Assembly (NCBI GenBank): GCA_948695535.1
Contig: CAPRTS010000003.1
Location: forward strand, 49,624-113,623
DNA length: 64,000 nucleotides
Origin: an uncultured Eubacteriales bacterium
Lineage (GTDB): Bacteria; Bacillota; Clostridia; Christensenellales; UBA1242
Direction of reading: 5' to 3'
In this document: positions 18,146 to 27,700 of the stretch, piece after piece
Numbering within the stretch: position 1 is the stretch's first letter
How the letters are laid out: every line of letters starts with the position of its first letter
Translations under genes and position numbers: made by a program
Notes under the pieces: model-generated
What the model was told of the DNA's origin: nothing
What the model saw: only the letters and a program-made list of their open reading frames with translations
Databases searched by the model: none

Positions 18146-18671
18146 GGAAGTTATTTGGCATGCAATGAACCCTAGCCGCGTAACACCGGAAGAATTTGTG
18201 GCGGTGATCGAAATTCCGCGGGGCAGTAAAAAGAAATACGAATTGGACAAAGAAACCGGCATGATTATTTTAGATCGTGTGTTACGAACAGCAACGCATT
18301 ATCCGTGTTCTTATGGTTTTATCCCTTTAACTTTGTCGGAAGACGGTGACCCATTAGATGTGATGGTGATTTGTTCGGAAACTTTGGATCCTAACACCTT
18401 GGTTAAATGTCGTCCCATTGGTTTAATTGAAATGATTGACAAAGGCGAACGTGACGAAAAAATTATTGCGGTGGCGGTGGACGACCCGTACGTTAACCAT
18501 TATCAAGATATTAAAGATGTGCCAGCGGTGATGATTAACGAAATTGAACATTTCTTGAAAGTTTACAAAAATACGACCGATAAGGTTGAAGTTTTCAAAC
18601 CGAAGGCAAAAGCCGATGCCACGAAGATCATCAAAGTAGCAATTGACACTTACCAAAAAGACGTGTTATAA
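18120..18671 (+). CDS. ppa: Inorganic pyrophosphatase, family I
   Basis: A soluble Mg-dependent pyrophosphatase of 183 residues that pulls biosynthetic reactions forward by hydrolysing PPi. The signature DGDPLDVMV is present. Substrate-binding residues lie in IEIPRGSKKKYE and YPCSYGFIPLT. GGAGG lies 9 nt before ATG 18120; ATG 18138 is an alternative start. The rpsB promoter lies inside the 3' end of this gene. Confidence 0.93.
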   Translation: MTAKKLMNKEVIWHAMNPSRVTPEEFVAVIEIPRGSKKKYELDKETGMIILDRVLRTATHYPCSYGFIPLTLSEDGDPLDVMVICSETLDPNTLVKCRPIGLIEMIDKGERDEKIIAVAVDDPYVNHYQDIKDVPAVMINEIEHFLKVYKNTTDKVEVFKPKAKADATKIIKVAIDTYQKDVL

Positions 18672-18672
18672 T
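18643..18672 (+). promoter_or_regulatory. rpsB operon promoter
   Basis: TTGACA (18643-18648), an 18-nt spacer and TATAAT (18667-18672), both consensus. Transcription should start near 18679, giving a leader of about 97 nt before rpsB. Confidence 0.75.
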
Positions 18673-18678
18673 ACTAAA

Positions 18679-18775
18679 CATTAAAATTTCACTTTGGTGT
18701 GAGCGTTTACTTGTTGCGGCGAAACCGTTTAGCGAACGCGAAGACCACCAAAGGCAGACAAACAAGGAGGAAAAT
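18679..18775 (+). promoter_or_regulatory. Structured leader of rpsB
   Basis: CTTTGGTG (18692-18699) pairs perfectly with CACCAAAG (18746-18753), enclosing GC-rich sequence that can form an inner stem (GCGTT near 18702 with AACGC near 18735). There is no U run, so this is not a terminator. It may be a ribosomal protein S2 autoregulatory site, as rpsB leaders elsewhere are. Confidence 0.5.
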
Positions 18776-19618
18776 ATGTCAGTAATTTCAATGAAACAAT
18801 TATTAGAGTCGGGGGTGCACTTTGGCCATCAAGTAAGTAAGTGGAACCCAAAGATGAAGAAATATATCTTTACCGCGCGCAATAATGTCCACATCCTAAA
18901 TTTGGAACAAACTACCGTCTTGATTGATCGGGCTTACGAATTTTTGCGTGATCAAGTTGCGAAAGGTAAAAAAGTACTGTTTGTTGGTACTAAAAAGCAA
19001 GCTGAAGAGGCAATCAAAACCGAAGCCGAACGTTGTGGTGCGTATTATGTTAACAGCCGCTTCTTAGGCGGTACGTTAACGAACTTTGCAACGATTCGCA
19101 GTCGCGTTGAGCGCATGAATAAATTGCACACTATGGAAAAGATGGGTGAATTTGCCTATTTGCCTAAAAAAGAAGTTGCCAAATTAATGGATGAACGGGA
19201 TAAACTGGAAAAAAATTTGCGCGGTATTGCGGAAATGACTTCTTTACCGGGAGTAGTGGTAGTTGTCGATTCGAAAAAAGAACACATCGCGGTAGGTGAA
19301 GCGCGTAAATTAGGTATCCCAGTAATTGGTATTATTGACACTAACTGCGACCCTGATGATGTTGACATTATTATTCCCGCTAATGATGATGCTACCCGCA
19401 GTGTTAGTTTGATTTTAGCTGCTTTGGCAGACGCAGTAATTGAAGCCAAAGAAGGTGTAGAGTTACGTTCTACCGTCGGGGAAAAAGAAACCGTTTCAAT
19501 GGCAACCGCTATTCGTTCCAAGGCAGTCTTGGAACCAGTAGAAAAGAAAGACGAAGAATACATTAAGGCACCTAAGGTTGTGTCCGAAAAAGTTAAAAAT
19601 GAAAATGGAGATAAATAA
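18776..19618 (+). CDS. rpsB: 30S ribosomal protein S2
   Basis: A 280-residue protein. It keeps MKQLLESGVHFGHQ, KWNPKMKKYIFTARNN, LFVGTKKQAEEAI, GGTLTNFATI and the C-terminal IPVIGIIDTNCDPD. It is slightly longer than average, with an acidic/lysine-rich tail. AAGGAGG precedes the ATG. tsf follows directly. Confidence 0.97.
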   Translation: MSVISMKQLLESGVHFGHQVSKWNPKMKKYIFTARNNVHILNLEQTTVLIDRAYEFLRDQVAKGKKVLFVGTKKQAEEAIKTEAERCGAYYVNSRFLGGTLTNFATIRSRVERMNKLHTMEKMGEFAYLPKKEVAKLMDERDKLEKNLRGIAEMTSLPGVVVVVDSKKEHIAVGEARKLGIPVIGIIDTNCDPDDVDIIIPANDDATRSVSLILAALADAVIEAKEGVELRSTVGEKETVSMATAIRSKAVLEPVEKKDEEYIKAPKVVSEKVKNENGDK

Positions 19619-19619
19619 A

Positions 19620-20270
19620 ATGAACAATGACATTATGAAATTAAAAGAAGCGACCGGGGCCGGAGTTTTAGATTGTAAGAAAGCCTTAGACGAAACTAAG
19701 GGTAATTACGACAAAGCGGTTGCTTTGTTGCGCGAAAAAGGACAAGCCAAGGCGTTGAAAAAAGGCGCCAGCGATCGCATTGCGGCCGAAGGGGTAGTGG
19801 GTTCTTATATTCACTTAGGTGGCAAAATTGGCGTTTTGGTAGAAATTAACTGTGAAACTGATTTCGCCCAAAAAAGTGATAAGTTTAATCAATTAGTTAA
19901 GGATGTTGCTATGCACATCGCGGCAGCGAACCCCAAATACGTTAATGCCAAAGAGGTACCAGCGGACGAATTGAACAAAGAAAAAGAAATTTTGAAAAAG
20001 CAGGCGTTGAAAGAGGGTAAACCGGCCGCAATTATTGACAAAATGGTGGAAGGGCGTATTAAAAAATACTATCAAGATTTTTGCTTAATGGATCAGGCCT
20101 TTATTAAAGACCCGTCAAAAACAATTGCGGACGTAGTTAACGAAACAATTGCTTTCGTCGGTGAAAAAATTACGGTTCGTCGTTTTGTACGTTACGAAAT
20201 GGGTGAAGGTATTGAAAAGCAAACGCAAGATTTTGCTGCTGAGGTTTCCAAAACAATTGCAGCTAAGTAA
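19620..20270 (+). CDS. tsf: Elongation factor Ts
   Basis: A 216-residue nucleotide-exchange factor for EF-Tu. ATG 19620 is chosen because it gives MNNDIMKLKEATGAGVLDCK, the family opening, with GGAG 9 nt upstream; a longer ORF reaches back into rpsB. The VLVEINCETDFAQKSDKF motif contacts EF-Tu. A C-terminal single-subdomain form ends in ISK-like helices. The gene after it would normally be pyrH, but frr follows. Confidence 0.96.
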   Translation: MNNDIMKLKEATGAGVLDCKKALDETKGNYDKAVALLREKGQAKALKKGASDRIAAEGVVGSYIHLGGKIGVLVEINCETDFAQKSDKFNQLVKDVAMHIAAANPKYVNAKEVPADELNKEKEILKKQALKEGKPAAIIDKMVEGRIKKYYQDFCLMDQAFIKDPSKTIADVVNETIAFVGEKITVRRFVRYEMGEGIEKQTQDFAAEVSKTIAAK

Positions 20271-20279
20271 GGGGGGATT

Positions 20280-20855
20280 ATGGATTATCTAAACGATAAA
20301 TTAAATCTTATATTGGCTTCTTATGAAGAAAAACTTAATAAACGTTTCGATTTTTTAAAAAATGAATTTATTGCAATTCGTGCGGGGCGTGTGGATACAC
20401 GTATTGTCGAACGGGTTACGGTCGATTACTTTGGCACAATGACCCCAATTAAAAATTTAGCCAATATCTCTTGCGCCGATGCCCGTACAATTGTCATTAA
20501 TCCTTGGGATGCTTCTGTATTATCACCAATGGTTAAGGCCTTAGGTGCGGCCAATTTGGGAACGGCACCCGTTGATGATGGTCGTATTATTCGTATGGTT
20601 TTTCCGCAATTAACTGAGGAAAGCCGTAAGGATTTGGTTAAAAAAGTGCGTAAAATTGCGGAAGAATCGCGAGTTGGTATGCGTAACGAACGTCGTGATG
20701 CGCTTGATCAAGTGAAAAAAACTAACAACGAAACTAAATTGAGTGAAGATGATGTCAAAAACATCGAATCCGATATTCAAAAATTGTTAGATGATTACAT
20801 TGGTAATGTAGACGCGGTTTTGGCACAAAAAGAAAAAGATATTATGACCATTTAA
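20280..20855 (+). CDS. frr: Ribosome recycling factor
   Basis: A 191-residue tRNA-mimicking factor that splits post-termination ribosomes with EF-G. Landmarks are FIAIRAGRVDTRIVERV, VDYFGTMTPIKNLANIS, INPWDASVLSPMVKAL, and RRDALDQVKK. Length is normal. GGGGG precedes the ATG. It lies 10 nt after tsf. Confidence 0.96.
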   Translation: MDYLNDKLNLILASYEEKLNKRFDFLKNEFIAIRAGRVDTRIVERVTVDYFGTMTPIKNLANISCADARTIVINPWDASVLSPMVKALGAANLGTAPVDDGRIIRMVFPQLTEESRKDLVKKVRKIAEESRVGMRNERRDALDQVKKTNNETKLSEDDVKNIESDIQKLLDDYIGNVDAVLAQKEKDIMTI

Positions 20856-20870
20856 GTCGCAAGAAAGACA

Positions 20871-20899
20871 TAGACGGATAATAATATTTGTATTATAAT
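20871..20899 (+). promoter_or_regulatory. cdsA promoter
   Basis: TAGACG (20871-20876), 17 nt, TATAAT (20894-20899). The proposed cdsA ATG at 20909 is only 9 nt after the -10 box, so the mRNA leader would be about 3 nt. Confidence 0.5.
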
Positions 20900-20908
20900 A
20901 TATGCTAT

Positions 20909-21862
20909 ATGGCGATGTCGAATTTTAACAAACGATTAATAACGTCCATTTGTCTGGTGGTGGCATTTGCGGGCATCTTTTTGTTGCGGGCGTGGGTAGT
21001 AAACGTCGGCATGTATGTTTTTGATGCAGTAGCGTTAGTAGCAACAGCCATTGGTATTTGGGAACTTTGCAATGCAAAACAACTAAATCGTCGTGGTGCC
21101 AACGCTTACGTTGCGTGGATTGTGTGTGGCTTAATTTATTTTTTCTACATTATTGGAGCGGCTATTTTGTCACCACATTTACCTTGGTGGTTGCAGTTGC
21201 TAGTTTCATTAATGATAATTGGCATATTTGTATTATTCATTGGCTTGTCTAATTTATTAGACAAAAAAATGGCCAAAGAATGTGCTCTGCAAAAAAAAGA
21301 CTTTAATCGCGAGGCTTGGGGTGGGGCGTGGGATTTGTTGCAAATGATTATTTACCCGGGAGCTTTATTCGCGTGTGCCATAATTTTGAATCACATGACT
21401 GAACATCATTTGGGTTTGCTGGGTTTATTATTGATTGTGTTCACTTCTTGTTTGTCGGATACATTGGCTTATACGGCGGGCATGGTTCTAGGTCGGGGTG
21501 CCGCCAAGATGGCACCTAAAATCAGTCCTAATAAAACGTGGGTTGGCTTTGTGGGGAGTTTATTTGGTGGCGTCTTGGGAGCATTGATTGTTGTCTGGAT
21601 TATTAGTGCGGACAAAGTGGCTGCTGATTATTTAATTCAAAAGTTTGGTGATGCAGTGATGGTACAACTTTGTTTCGCAATAATTGGCTTAATTAGTGCT
21701 TTTGTAACCGCAATGGGTGATCTGTTCGCAAGTTACATAAAACGTAAAGCCAATATAAAGGATTTTAGCCATATCTTGCCGGGACATGGTGGTGTGTTGG
21801 ATCGTTTCGATGGCATTATTTTTAATGTCCCGTTCATATTGTTGATAATGGGGATAATATAA
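20909..21862 (+). CDS. cdsA: CDP-diglyceride synthase (phosphatidate cytidylyltransferase)
   Basis: An integral membrane enzyme of about 317 residues making CDP-diacylglycerol from phosphatidate and CTP for phospholipid synthesis. It has about eight membrane helices. The CTP-transferase signature near the C-terminus includes SDTLAYTAG, KISPNKTWVGFVGS and LPGHGGVLDRFDGIIF. ATG 20909 (or 20915) is proposed because upstream codons lie inside the promoter. rseP follows after 3 nt. The enzyme uppS, often found just before cdsA, is missing. Confidence 0.93.
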   Translation: MAMSNFNKRLITSICLVVAFAGIFLLRAWVVNVGMYVFDAVALVATAIGIWELCNAKQLNRRGANAYVAWIVCGLIYFFYIIGAAILSPHLPWWLQLLVSLMIIGIFVLFIGLSNLLDKKMAKECALQKKDFNREAWGGAWDLLQMIIYPGALFACAIILNHMTEHHLGLLGLLLIVFTSCLSDTLAYTAGMVLGRGAAKMAPKISPNKTWVGFVGSLFGGVLGALIVVWIISADKVAADYLIQKFGDAVMVQLCFAIIGLISAFVTAMGDLFASYIKRKANIKDFSHILPGHGGVLDRFDGIIFNVPFILLIMGII

Positions 21863-21865
21863 GCA

Positions 21866-23062
21866 ATGGCACAATTTCTTGGCGTTTTACAGACCGTTGG
21901 CTATTTAGCATTAGCCATTTTGTTGCTGATGTTGATGATTACTATCCACGAATTCGGCCACTATATTACCGCCAAATTGTTACGGTTTAAGGTTTATGAG
22001 TTCTCCATTGGTATGGGAAAGCAAATTTACAAAAAAGTTAAAAAGAATGGTGAAATTTTTTCAATTCGTTTGATTCCTGTTGGTGGTTATTGTGCTTTTG
22101 GTGAAGATGATCCTAACATACCCGATACGGATCCTAATTCTTTTAACAACAAAGCCCCCTGGAAACGTTTAATAGTACTGTTTTCGGGTGCATTTTTTAA
22201 TTTCATCTCGGCCATTATCTTTGCGGTAATTTTATTATGCTTAGTTGGCTATGGACGAGTAATAGTAGTAGGTACCGAATTTAACAATCGGGACTATGGT
22301 TCTGTTGAGGGTGCTGCCGAAAAAATAACTTTGACAGAAATTTTGAATGCACCAGCAAACGCAGTAACTGTCGATGGTACAGGATTTGTTTTTACTGATA
22401 CAATGCAAATTGAGAGTATCAATGGTCATCAAATGAATTTAATGCCAACCACGGGAGCCAATACAATTTTACAAAATGCTAAAACGGGTAACGACGTTAA
22501 TTTGGCGGTAATTGTGTCAGGGCAAAAAGAACGCGTAGCGGTAACCATTAAAGGTATTACCGAGCGGCAATGGTCGGCTATCGGTAATGCGGGATACGCC
22601 TTGCCACCTGACGAAGGAATTTACCACAATTTTGGCGGGGCGTTACTGAAAGCAGTGCCGTTTTCTTTTGAAATTGCTGGTATGGTTTTGCAAATATTGG
22701 GGCAACTGGTAACCGGACAACTGGGGATGAATGCGGTCGGAGGTACTGTGGCGACCGTGTCCGTCATGGGTTCCAGCATCGGTCAAGCTTTGGCTTTACC
22801 GGCGGATATGGCGTTTGCACAAATATGTTTTTTAATTACCTTAATTAGCATTAATTTAGCGGTATTTAACTGGTTGCCGATTCCCTCATTGGATGGGGCA
22901 AGAATGGTTTTTGTAATTATTGAATGGATTCGTGGTAAACCCGTTAACCGTAATTTGGAAGCCAAAATTCACGCGATTGGCATTATCTGTTTGATGGGTT
23001 TTGTGGTTTTTGCGGATTTATTTTGGGTTATTAACAGTTTGAGTATGCATATGCTGCTGTGA
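21866..23062 (+). CDS. rseP: RseP/RasP-type site-2 membrane metalloprotease
   Basis: A 398-residue intramembrane zinc protease that cleaves anti-sigma factors and signal-peptide remnants. The zinc site HEFGHYITAKLL is at about residues 27-38. A PDZ-like region spans about 150-240. The second active-site motif is NWLPIPSLDGARMVF near residue 335. Length is normal. dxr, usually between cdsA and rseP, is absent. Confidence 0.93.
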   Translation: MAQFLGVLQTVGYLALAILLLMLMITIHEFGHYITAKLLRFKVYEFSIGMGKQIYKKVKKNGEIFSIRLIPVGGYCAFGEDDPNIPDTDPNSFNNKAPWKRLIVLFSGAFFNFISAIIFAVILLCLVGYGRVIVVGTEFNNRDYGSVEGAAEKITLTEILNAPANAVTVDGTGFVFTDTMQIESINGHQMNLMPTTGANTILQNAKTGNDVNLAVIVSGQKERVAVTIKGITERQWSAIGNAGYALPPDEGIYHNFGGALLKAVPFSFEIAGMVLQILGQLVTGQLGMNAVGGTVATVSVMGSSIGQALALPADMAFAQICFLITLISINLAVFNWLPIPSLDGARMVFVIIEWIRGKPVNRNLEAKIHAIGIICLMGFVVFADLFWVINSLSMHMLL

Positions 23063-23073
23063 AGGTGGTAGAT

Positions 23074-23559
23074 ATGAAAAACGTTGAAGAATTTTTGTAC
23101 TATAACGAGAACCAAAATTACGCTTACTTAAAGTTTGTTAATTGTACGTATTACCAAATAAAACAGCGTCTGGTGGTGCACTATATTTACGCCGAAGAAA
23201 TTGAGCAACAATTACTAACCTTAAAAAAACGTTTAGAAACTTTGTTTATACAACAAGTAGGCTTACCAATTAAGTACGAATTTGTCTATAAAAAAGTTTA
23301 TGCCGATGTTTTAACTTTGCAATTAGAAATTGTGTCCTTTTTGCACCGTCGTTTTGGCGCTTTATCACGGGGAACGACGGACGAAAATGTACAAGTCCGG
23401 TTGGTCAACAATTCTTTACAAATTAACTTGTTTTTACCACCAATACTTATTGACTTTCTCCATAACAGTCAGCAATGGCATAAATTTCAACAGGGTTTGA
23501 AAAGTAAATGCTTTTACGACTTTCAATTTTTTATGAATCCAACGGAAAAACTTGCGTAA
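23074..23559 (+). CDS. Hypothetical protein, possibly a stand-alone PolC N-terminal-like domain
   Basis: A 161-residue protein that I cannot assign firmly. ATG 23074 is preferred because GGTGG lies just upstream; GTG 23059 is the alternative. The pattern is alternating beta strands and helices (YAYLKFVNCTYYQIKQ, then LQLEIVSFLHRRFG, then VQVRLVNNSLQINLF). This resembles in outline the N-terminal domain of Firmicutes PolC. Position supports this idea: polC commonly lies soon after rseP, yet no polymerase follows here. No catalytic residues are seen. Confidence 0.4.
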   Translation: MKNVEEFLYYNENQNYAYLKFVNCTYYQIKQRLVVHYIYAEEIEQQLLTLKKRLETLFIQQVGLPIKYEFVYKKVYADVLTLQLEIVSFLHRRFGALSRGTTDENVQVRLVNNSLQINLFLPPILIDFLHNSQQWHKFQQGLKSKCFYDFQFFMNPTEKLA

Positions 23560-23574
23560 TTTGGGGGTAACGAC

Positions 23575-24342
23575 TTAAAGCCGGTGTTTAATATTGGCTA
23601 ACGCGTTTTTTTCTAAACGGGAAACTTGGGCTTGGCTGATCCCAATTTCGTTACTGATTTCCATTTGGGTTTTGCCGTCGTAGTATCGGCGTAACAAAAT
23701 GTCACGTTCTTTGTGTACCAAATTATTGATTGCATCGTGCAGTAATTTATTGCCTAACCAATCATCACAGGTGCTGGTTTCGGCAGGTAATTGTTCTAAC
23801 ATGGATATACTGTCGGCATTATGTTCGCCAAGTGGTTCGTCCAAGGAAGTAACATTGCCGGTCGCTGCCAAAGCAAAATAAACATTACTTAACGATTCAC
23901 CCAGCGTTGCGGCTACTTCTTCCATGGTTACTTCACGAGATAATTGTTTAGTTAAGCGTTCGGCCGTTTGCAATGCTCGGTAGGCGGTGTCACGAATACT
24001 GCGGGAAACATGTATACCACTTTCGTCACGCAAAAAACGGCGTATTTCGCCAATGATCATTGGTACAGCGTAAGTGGAAAATTTAACATTAAATTTAGGG
24101 TTAAAATTATCAATGGCTTTAATCAGCCCAATGCACCCAACTTGGAAAATGTCATCAGCATCACCTTTGGCATGAATGTATTTTTGAATAACTGATAGTA
24201 CTAACCGCAAATTAGCAAAAATAAATTGCTGTCGGGCATCCGCATCGCGTTGTCGAATGCGTTCCAACATTGCTAAGGTTTCGGCGTTAGTGTATTGGGG
24301 CAGGATACTGGTATCAATGCCCACAATATCAACTCTTTTCAT
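23575..24342 (-). CDS. sigG: Sporulation sigma factor SigG
   Basis: A sigma-70-family factor of 255 residues for late forespore transcription. The N-terminus MKRVDIVGIDTSILPQYTN is typical of SigG rather than SigF. Region 2 contains NLRLVLSVIQKY, DDIFQVGCIGLIKAIDNF and FSTYAVPMIIGEIRRFLRD. Region 4 ends in GKTQMEISNEIGISQAQVSRL, the -35-binding helix-turn-helix. ATG 24342 is chosen over the longer frame because of this opening. No Shine-Dalgarno sequence precedes it. The divergent neighbour is a YlmC-like gene, also a neighbour of sigG in Bacillus. Confidence 0.9.
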   Translation of the reverse strand: MKRVDIVGIDTSILPQYTNAETLAMLERIRQRDADARQQFIFANLRLVLSVIQKYIHAKGDADDIFQVGCIGLIKAIDNFNPKFNVKFSTYAVPMIIGEIRRFLRDESGIHVSRSIRDTAYRALQTAERLTKQLSREVTMEEVAATLGESLSNVYFALAATGNVTSLDEPLGEHNADSISMLEQLPAETSTCDDWLGNKLLHDAINNLVHKERDILLRRYYDGKTQMEISNEIGISQAQVSRLEKNALANIKHRL

Positions 24343-24348
24343 TAGTAT

Positions 24349-24377
24349 AATTTTTTCCAATAGAACTGAAATTATTC
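24349..24377 (-). promoter_or_regulatory. Candidate SigF/SigG-type promoter for sigG
   Basis: On the minus strand GAATA (24377-24373), 14 nt, then GGAAAAAATT (24358-24349). This is one base off the SigF -10 consensus GGNNANANTR, and its -35 also fits GMATR. It ends 6 nt before the sigG ATG. Speculative, but expected biology for a forespore gene. Confidence 0.35.
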
Positions 24378-24413
24378 TCAAATCTTGTCAACTATTGTCA
24401 TATATATAATACA

Positions 24414-24737
24414 ATGAGTGTTGAATTGTCATTTTGTGAACTGCGTACCAAAATGGTGATCAACGTGGTTGATGGCAAGGCGTTAGGACGAATTGTCGAT
24501 ATTGTTTTCTCACGGGAAACCTCCAAAGTGGTGGGTGTAGTTGTTCCCGGGGACAAAGGGTTTCATTTATGGGGGCGCAAAGGCGATTTATTTATCCCTT
24601 ACGACCGTATTATTCGTATTGGAATTGATGTCGTTTTGGTTGAATTACGACCATTAAGTGGTTATCAACACCGTGGCGAAGACTGTCGTCCAAGTCATAG
24701 CGAATGTAGCAGTTGTAACTTGTTACCACCACATTAA
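24414..24737 (+). CDS. YlmC/YmxH-family PRC-barrel protein with Cys/His-rich tail
   Basis: A 107-residue PRC-barrel sporulation-associated protein. The core reads LRTKMVINVVDGKALGRIVDI and later RIIRIGIDVVLVELR. After the barrel comes an unusual tail of about 25 residues with three cysteines and three histidines (HRGEDCRPSHSECSSC). This could bind metal. It is divergent from sigG, as ylmC is near sigG in Bacillus. Its stop overlaps the convergent nifJ stop by 4 bases. Confidence 0.8.
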   Translation: MSVELSFCELRTKMVINVVDGKALGRIVDIVFSRETSKVVGVVVPGDKGFHLWGRKGDLFIPYDRIIRIGIDVVLVELRPLSGYQHRGEDCRPSHSECSSCNLLPPH

Positions 24738-27700
24738 GAACGTTTACGAAAACGAGTTTGTTTGGCTTTGAAAGCGTCAATATCACCCGTTGGTTCTGGA
24801 CTGTCAATAACCAGTTCACCATTATCAGCGTCGGGGTTACGGTGATAAAGTTTAGTATAACCGCATTTTACTGCTTCGGCCATAATGCCCATACCGTTGG
24901 ACATATCAATACCTTGGTTGATACAAGTAGCCATCGCGATAACCAGAGACGGGCCATGGTAAGCGGTGGCTTCTTTGAAGACGCGTAAAGTGTGTTCCAT
25001 GTTTGCCCCCATTGCGACTTGGGCTACGTAAACGTGGGGGTATTGCATCATCATGCCGCCCAAATCTTTTTTATCGGTGGTTTTACCACGCGCTGCAAAT
25101 TTGGCAATAGCTCCTTTGGGTGTTGCTTTACTGGCTTGCCCACCAGTGTTTGAATAGACTTCAGTATCCAGTACTAGAATGTTAATATCTTCGTGGGACG
25201 ATAATACGTGGTCTAAACCGCCAAAACCGATATCATAAGCCCAGCCGTCACCACCAATTACCCAAACAATTTGGTCAGTTTTGCCCTGTAAATTTAAAGC
25301 CTTACGCAAACCAAAACCAAACTCAGCATTATCTTCGAATAAACTGTTAGCCCACGCCGGGCCATGGCCTTGGTCATTTTTGGCGTACGGGCAAGTGGGG
25401 GAACTGCCACCATATATTGACGAACAACCGGTTGCATTAGCAATGATTAATTTATCGCCGTATAGCTGAGTTAACAATTTAATATAAGGTGTTTCTCCAC
25501 AACCCGCACAGGCTCCTGAAAATTCAAATAACGGACGGTTAAATTGTGCCAACTTAACGTTAGTCGGGGTAACTTTGGTGTCCGGTAGAGTCAAACTGAA
25601 CGCGTAATTCTCGTCTTCGTGAACCTGGTCAAAAGGTTTCATAACTATGGCTTTGTTGCGAGCAGGACAAACTTGAGCACAAGAGCCACACCCCGTGCAG
25701 TCGTGTGGTGAAATTTGTACGCGGTACTTTGCGTTAGGTTGATTTGGTACACCGATGGCTTTGATCGTTTGAAAACTATCGGGAGTTGGTTGGTCGGTTA
25801 AGACTGGACGAATTGTGGCGTGCGGACAAACCATAGCACAACGGTTACATTGGATACAGTGTTCGGGTAGCCATTGGGGCAGACTGGTGGCAATGTCGCG
25901 TTTTTCGTACTGGGTAGTTGCGGTCGGGGCTTGCCCGTCGGGGGTAAAAGCCGAAACCGGTAAGGAGTCGCCTTCTAAACTGTTAATCAAATCGATGTTG
26001 GTCTTTTTTGCTGGTTTAGTGGTTGTGGCGGTTACGGTTAAAGTGTTGACGTCAATCGCGTGCAACGCTGTTTCGGCACTATCAACCGCGCGGTTGTTCA
26101 TCTCGACCACGGCCGGACCTTTTTTACCGTAGGTTTTGACAATTGACGCTTTTAACAACTCTTTGCTACGTTGATAATCAATCAAGTTGATTAACTTAAA
26201 AAAAGCAGCCTGCATAATGGTATTAATGCGACCACCAAGCCCCAATTCCTTGGCAATTTGATAGGCATTAATAATGTAAAAATTGATGTGTTTATCCCGC
26301 AATGTCTGTTTGACATTATTAGGTAATATAGCATCAATGCTGTCCGCGTTATAAGTGGTGTTCAACAAAAAAGTTCCGCCATCAACGATGCCAGCCAGCA
26401 TGTCAAACTTAGTTAAAAATGTTTGGTTATGGCACGCGACAAAAGTTGGGTGTGTTACTAAGTAAGCACTATGTATTGGCTGTTTACCAAAGCGTAAATG
26501 CGAAATGGTGGTACCGCCACTTTTCTTGCTGTCGTAGGCAAAGTAGGCCTGACAGTATAAATCGGTATTATCGCCGATAATAGCACAACTGTTTTTATTG
26601 GCTCCGACCGTGCCGTCACTGCCTAAACCGTAAAAGCGACAACCACCTTGTGGGTGTAAATCGGGACGTGGAATAACGGTTAAAGATGTGTGACAGACGT
26701 CATCGTTAATACCAACCGTAAACTGTTCACGCGGTGACGGGGCGGTAGCATTGGCGTAAATAGCCGCGACCATGTCAGGAGTGAATTCTTTACCGGCTAA
26801 GCCGTAACGTCCCGCGATGACTTTATTAACTTTTACTGTGGCCTTAACGTCCAAATATAGCGGGTCACCAACTGCACCATTTTCTTTGGTACGATCTAAA
26901 ACGGTGATTGTTTTCACGCTGGCGGGTAAGGCTTGGCGCAAGTGCTCTGCCGAAAATGGTCGGTATAAACGCACTTTGATTAAACCAAATTTACCATTTA
27001 ACTTGGGTAAAGTTTCGGCAATCGTTTCACAAGCAGATCCCATTGCTATAATAATGTGTTCGGCGTTAGGATCGCCAATGTAATCAAACAAATGATAATT
27101 GCGTCCCGTCAATTTGGCAAATTTCTCGAAATATTTTGAAACAATTTTCGGCAATTCGGCTACGTAGGTGGCGGCAGCTTCGCGGTGTTGGAAAAAAGTA
27201 TCACTGTTTTCGGTAGTGCCGTACGCCACGGGGTGCTCGGGATTCAAAGCGCGGGTTCGTAAATGCGTCAAGGCTTTATAATTTAACATTTTTTCGGCAA
27301 CAGTACTGTCGGGAACAGCTATTTTATTAAACTCGTGACTGGTACGGAAACCATCAAAAAAGTGCATAAATGGGTAACTGGCTTCGATCGCAGCTAGGTG
27401 GGCAATTAAAGCTAAGTCGGCATTTTCTTGCACCGAATTTGAAACCAACATGGCAATGCCAGTACTGCGACAAGCGTAAATGTCGCTGTGGTCACCGAAA
27501 ATAGATAAAGCGTGTGTAGCGACCGTACGGGCGGCCACGTGCACGACGGCGGGTAATAATTCGCCAACCATTTTGTAAAGGTTTGGTATCATTAACAGTA
27601 AACCTTGACTGGAAGTAAAGGTGGTTCCTAAGGTACCGCCAAGTAGTAAACCATGCAAGGTCCCCGCGGCACCCGCTTCGCTTTGCATTTCGATTACTTC

